From contig JABMCL010000453.1 of the NCBI GenBank assembly GCA_018857735.1, forward strand, positions 1,172,501 to 1,236,500: DNA of 64,000 nt, read 5' to 3'. Made by a program: the position numbers and the translations under genes. This DNA comes from Alviniconcha marisindica (lineage: Eukaryota > Mollusca > Gastropoda > Provannidae). A model generated the notes under the pieces. That model was not told the origin of the DNA. It saw only the letters and a list, made by a program, of their open reading frames with translations, and ran no database searches. Below are positions 59,296-64,000 of the stretch, one piece after another; the first letter of the stretch is position 1; each line of letters opens with the position of its first letter.

Positions 59296-62100
59296 GAAAC
59301 TCCTGTTGCTGTGGCAGTGACCTTTGGGTTGCATGCTTGCAGCAGCAGTAATGCCAATAGAGAACTGGGTAATGTAGCTGAAATGGAAGGTTTCTCGCTG
59401 TTCTTTGTTGTAGATACCACCTTGTTTTCACAGATTTAAGCAGAATGTTGCTTGAACTTGAAAATGGTGACTGTATGTATACAACTTGTACATACATACT
59501 AGCCATGATTGTGGTGTGTGTGCAAGTGGTGGCCAGGCATCGGTAGTTTATGTGTGGCAAGTTGCTGTAACCTGCACCACCCAGATTTGTGTAACAGGAA
59601 AACGGAAAGGTCTGCCGTGGATCAAAGTGGAATGGGACTGGCTCAACCTGTGTCTCTGTCTGTTGTCAGTCACTGTCCTCTCCACCACCCCTCCATCAGA
59701 GAAGCCGTCTTCAGTATGCATCATCATTACTTCAGGGAGAACAAACATGTCACAGAGTTTGGAGAGTCTTCACTGTGGTTGCTGGGGAGCTGGCAAGACT
59801 GAAGAGCAGAAGGGAAAGTGCTGTAGGATCAGTGGATAGAAAGTGTGTGAAAGACAAATGGCCTTTGTGACGGGTGGAGGTTCAGATGTGGTGGACAGCA
59901 GCACAGACACCTAGGTGAAAGGAAGCGAGGAACACACTGCACGGCCCAGCCGTCTAGAAAGTAACAATGCCAGAGAAAAGTCTTGTACTGGCTTCTGCAC
60001 TGGTGACATCTAGTGTAGCAATAATCTCACTTGACCTGTGCATTTGGCAGTGTCATCACCTTCGGCTTTCTCTTCATCTTCATCATCTTCATGATTGTCT
60101 TCACCTTTGGCTTCATCGACGTCGTCACCAGCACAGACGGGTCACAACATCTTTGACTGGTTTCTGTGCTGGGCCATCTGTAACTGGACCTGGTTTTATC
60201 CAGCTTGGCACTGTGATGTCTTATCTGTGCTGCAAATGTATTTATGGACAGCATCGATTATGGACATTGTTGGATGCTAGTGTTTGAATTGCTCATCTCA
60301 CCTTCTGATTATGCTTTCATGGCAAACTTGAAATGCTGGGGTTTTGTGCTTGCACTGCTTTTTGGGACGCACTGAATGGGTGATTTGAGAACATTGTCAC
60401 TGTGAGAATGGATATGCTGGAAAATGTTTACTGATGTAAACCTCTTCGCAAATGGTGTCCAGTTTTTACCCCAAGGCAGCGTGGGAAAGGAGAGAAAGGA
60501 GAGGAGAGGAGAGTGAAGAGAGTTGGCAGATCAGCCTCTTGGTGTGGACTGCGGATGTTGCCATGGTTACCAGAACACACAAGACAGGAACTGCCGCAGG
60601 CTGTGCTCAGACAGGGCTGACCTTTGTACAGAGGTCAGGCTGGTCTGACCTGCACAGCATGGTGAGAAGTGAACGGGGCAGGGAAAGGTCAGATGTTTTG
60701 TAGGTGCTCCAGTCTCTTTAACAGGGCATGGAGCTGCTCCAGGTAATCTCATCATGTGTTTAATAGCAAGGCGGTGGGGTGCTTTGGTTAGCAGGTGATT
60801 TTTTTTTCTTTTCTTTTTTTCTAACTGCAAAAGAGGTTGGTCTCATGCTGGTTACCCACATAAATGTTGTGACGGAATCGAAATGAAGGACATGGTTCTT
60901 TGTGACTTTGGTTCACACAGAAGAGAAGACTTCTGACTTCATTATGTCATAGTGACTACTGCAGGTTGTCAGCTCAATGTATGACTAGTGATGATTTTTG
61001 CTGTTTTGTCACTGTTTTTTTTTCGTGTGTGTGTGTTGGGGGGGGGGGGGGGTAGAGTTTGCTCAAACTTTAATTTGCAATGCTTCCCCGTGCATCTGCT
61101 TTTTGTCCAGAACTGAAGTGTAGTTTGAAGTTGGGTAGTGTATGGTTAGGCAGAATGAGGCAGGCATGAGAATTGTCCAGGAAAACACTTCTGCGGCAGT
61201 AAAACCGACTTTCCACAGGGGAAAAGAATTGTCCATGCGGGAAAACATTGGGGGTGCAAAAAGAAGAAAAAAGGAAGGAGTAGTTTTTAGCTCTACACTG
61301 AATACCCACGAAACATTTGGAGCGTGTTCACTCATGGCTATTGCCTGACTTAGTCACCTAATTGTGAACACAGCCACTGGCCGTTGCTCTCGTGGGCAGG
61401 CATTAGCGCTGAACGCAGTCATTGCTGCAAGCTTCTGCACCATGTTTCAACAAAGAAAAAAGTGAGTGTTGTGATAGTTTTGAAAGATTCACCATGTCTG
61501 TTGCTGGAGTTGTCAGACATGGTGAACAGTTTGACATCTGTGGCTGTGCCAATAAATGGAAATGGGTGTCGGTAAACGGTAGCTGTGTTGGTCTGGTCAG
61601 AGATGGGAAAAGCTGGTGGGACATTCTCAAAACTCTGTAAGTGCATGTGGGTTTTTTGGCTGCTGCATAGCCCCAAACAGTGACATAATTATCAATGTAA
61701 TGAATGAGGTCACTTTATTGAAGAAGAAGATCAGTTGAGCTGGAAGTCAACATTTGTGAGGAGATAAAGAAAGAATGCTTTCATGATGTTACAGTTATCT
61801 TTATATCCATAAAAATTACCTCAGGATAGCCATAGATTGCATGGATTTTAATCAGGGTGGGGGGGGGGGGGGATGCCTCTTTGAAGCAATTGACATGCCT
61901 GATATGAAGTTAGATAGTGACTTGTATGAGAGAGGTAGCATGAGGTTAGGTAGTAACATGAGGGTGGGTAATAAGCGTTTAGTAGCTTGAGGATGGGTAG
62001 TATGGGGTTGGGTAGCATGGCATGACACAGACAGGCAAGCAGCTGCAACATGTAATTATGACATGTCAGTAAACTGTCACTAGTTGCCCATACTTAGATC
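59296..62100 (+). other. Likely 3' UTR or 3' flank of RBM33
   Basis: Mostly unique DNA without convincing coding potential. The first AATAAA after the stop appears to be at 61551-61556, 2.26 kb downstream, which would mean a long 3' UTR. G runs occur at 61037-61052 and 61858-61872. A dispersed-repeat fragment from the intron before exon 19 ends upstream of this interval. Confidence 0.35.
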
Positions 62101-62129
62101 CATCAGGAGAGATTCACAAGATAACAGAA

Positions 62130-62725
62130 GGTAGGTGTGTCATTGTGGGTTTTACCAAGGTGTTGGTTGCTGGGGTCTGCATTGTGGGTCTCATCAAGGT
62201 GATGATTGGCAGGGACTGTGTTGTGGGTCTCATCAAGGTGGTGATTGCTGGGGACTGTGTTGTGGGTCCCATCAAGGTGGTGATTGCCAGGGACTGTGTT
62301 GTGGGACTCATCAAGGTGGTGATTGCCAGGGACTGCATTGTGGGTCTTACCAAGGTGGTGATTGCTGGGGACTATGTTGTGGGTCTCATCAAGGTGGTGA
62401 TCACCAGGGACTGTGAGTCTCATCAAGGCAATTTTTGCTAGGGACTGTTGTGGGTCGCATCAAGGCAGTGATTACTGGGGACTTTGTTGTGGGTCTCATC
62501 AAAGTGGTGATTACTAGGGACTGTGTTGTGGGTCTCATCGAGGTGTTGATTGCCAGGGACTGTGTTGTGGGTCTTATCAAGGTGGTGATTGCCAGGGACT
62601 GTGTTGAGGTCTCATGAAAGTGGTGATTGCCAGGGACTGCGTTGAGGTCTCATCAAGGTGGTGATTGCCAGGGACCGTGTTGTGGGTCTCATCAAGATGG
62701 TGATTGCCAGGGACTGTGTTGTTGG
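62130..62725. repeat. Minisatellite, 39-bp unit
   Basis: About fifteen copies around GTGTTGTGGGTCTCATCAAG and GTGGTGATTGCCAGGGACT. Long frames arise because 39 is a multiple of three. Confidence 0.94.
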
Positions 62726-62809
62726 GCAGCCAGGGTGGAGTTAGTCCCCAGTCCAGTAGTGTGGGATACTGGTTCCATTTTTTGCAGTCAGGTACTGGCT
62801 TAAACTCTG

Positions 62810-63055
62810 TTGTGCTGCCTGTCCCAGCTTTGTGTGCACAGCACCAGTGGGATTGTTACCAGTGTTGTAGAGTGAGTGTCCCAGTTTTGTGTGCACAGCA
62901 AACAGTGGGACTTTTACCAGTGTTGAAGACTGCCTGTCTTAGTTTTGTGTGCACAGCAAACAATGGGATTGTTACCAGTGTTGAAGACTGCCTGTCTTAG
63001 CTTTGTGTGCACAGGAAACAGTGGGATTTTTACCAGTGTTGAAGAGCAAGTGTTT
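62810..63055. repeat. Minisatellite, about 58-bp unit
   Basis: Four copies around TTTGTGTGCACAGCAAACAG and GTTGAAGACTGCCTGTCTTA. Confidence 0.92.
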
Positions 63056-63224
63056 ATCAGAGACCAGACAGTGAGCCCTTCACTACTACCCAGTACACCA
63101 TTTGCAACCACTGGGCCACCTGGCCTTTTTAGCCCATGCATCTTCCATTTGCTGAGATCAGAGTACCTTTTCTGAAGACATCCCTTTTCTGGTGTTCGTT
63201 GTCAGTGCCTTTTCATTGTTTCTC

Positions 63225-63298
63225 TCCCTGTGTGTGTGTGGTGTGTGTGTGTGCATGCTGTCCCAGTAACCCCCCCCCCCCCCTCCACTTTGTGTTTG

Positions 63299-63330
<32 letters not shown>

Positions 63331-63380
63331 GCTCTGATATAACTGTACCAGTTGACTGGGCGTAAAACACCAACTTAATA

Positions 63381-63443
<63 letters not shown>
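63225..63443. repeat. GT, C-run and CT microsatellites around a SINE 3' end
   Basis: GT units (63230-63253), a C run (63270-63282), CT units (63303-63331) and a long CT tract (63385-63440). Between the CT tracts lies GTTGACTGGGCGTAAAACACC, a dispersed-element end also found near 10780. Confidence 0.88.
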
Positions 63444-63444
<1 letters not shown>

Positions 63445-63639
63445 GGTTAAAAAGTGGAAATATAGCAGAGACCAACCTCATGCAGTGTTTGTTATTTTTA
63501 TTTTTCATATTTTTTATATATATATATGATTGAAAGGGGAAGATTTTGCTCAGATTCAGTTAAGTTGGAATAATACTATAGCAGAGACCAGCCTCTTGCA
63601 GTGTATTTAAAAATAAAAATAAAATTATGATGGGGGCTT

Positions 63640-64000
63640 CTCTGAAACTAACTATAAGGCCAAGAGTAAAAATATTAAACTGAATAGTTTCACCCCTCAG
63701 AAAAGTACAGTACACTCTCACTGCCCAAGCCCTGTGTAACTGACTGAATAGTTTCACCCCTCAGAGAGAATAATCTACAGTACACTCTCACTGCCCAAGC
63801 CCTGTGTAACTGACTGAATAGTTTCACCCCTCAGAAAAAAAGTCTACAGTACACTCTCACTGCCCAAGCCCTGTGTAACTGACTGAATAGTTTCACCCCT
63901 CAGAATAGTCTACAGTACACTCTCACTGCCCAAGCCCTGTGTAACTGACTGAATAGTTTCACCCCTCAGAATAGTCTACACTCTCACTGCCCAAGCCCTG
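63640..64000. repeat. Minisatellite, about 66-bp unit, running off the window
   Basis: Five copies around CTGAATAGTTTCACCCCTCA and CACTCTCACTGCCCAAGCCC. The array continues beyond the right edge. Confidence 0.93.

Overview
This is eukaryotic nuclear DNA holding two multi-exon protein-coding genes, both on the + strand. Introns are GT-AG (one GC-AG) and from under 0.4 to nearly 6 kb. There are tRNA-derived SINEs, a TTAA-flanked MITE and a very dense set of minisatellites. Gene content, gene structure and repeat style suggest an invertebrate animal, probably a mollusc and perhaps a gastropod. The taxon is inferred, since nothing in the window fixes it.

Layout. Positions 1-11,354 are intergenic or 5' flank, made mostly of tandem arrays (50-bp, 54/44-bp, 23-bp, 37-41-bp and other units) with no supportable gene. 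Positions 11,355-24,594 hold a complete secernin gene (SCRN family, Ntn-hydrolase-like peptidase family C69) of five coding exons and 424 codons, with a candidate polyadenylation signal at 24,710. Positions 24,600-33,650 are intergenic: dispersed-repeat fragments and arrays of 45, about 47, 36, 58 and 12/24 bp. Positions 37,008-59,295 hold a complete gene matching RBM33 (RNA-binding motif protein 33) of 19 coding exons and 1,172 codons. It has an acidic N-terminus, RG-rich and Pro/Gln-rich middle, a charged coiled coil and a C-terminal RRM-like domain. A possible non-coding first exon ends at 33,806. Positions 59,296-64,000 hold the 3' flank or long 3' UTR and further arrays. All exon phases were followed by hand and close in frame in both genes.

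Most striking observation. In at least ten of the 22 introns, a minisatellite starts or ends at a splice junction. In several cases the repeat unit contains a copy of the real donor or acceptor, sometimes with the adjoining exon bases. The clearest are RBM33 intron 12 (eleven extra CAG/GTAA donor copies after the real donor), intron 15 (20-bp unit carrying the real acceptor), intron 5 (74-bp unit resembling the start of exon 6, still encoding an exon-6-like peptide) and intron 11 (20-bp unit carrying the donor). Secernin introns 3 and 4 have acceptors lying in register with 24-bp and 30-bp arrays. This looks like recurrent seeding of minisatellites from exon-intron boundaries, which would give tandem decoy splice sites.

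The two genes are not functionally linked by anything visible here. Secernin is a cytosolic Ntn-hydrolase-like protein and RBM33 an mRNA-binding protein; they are neighbours in the same orientation about 9-12 kb apart.
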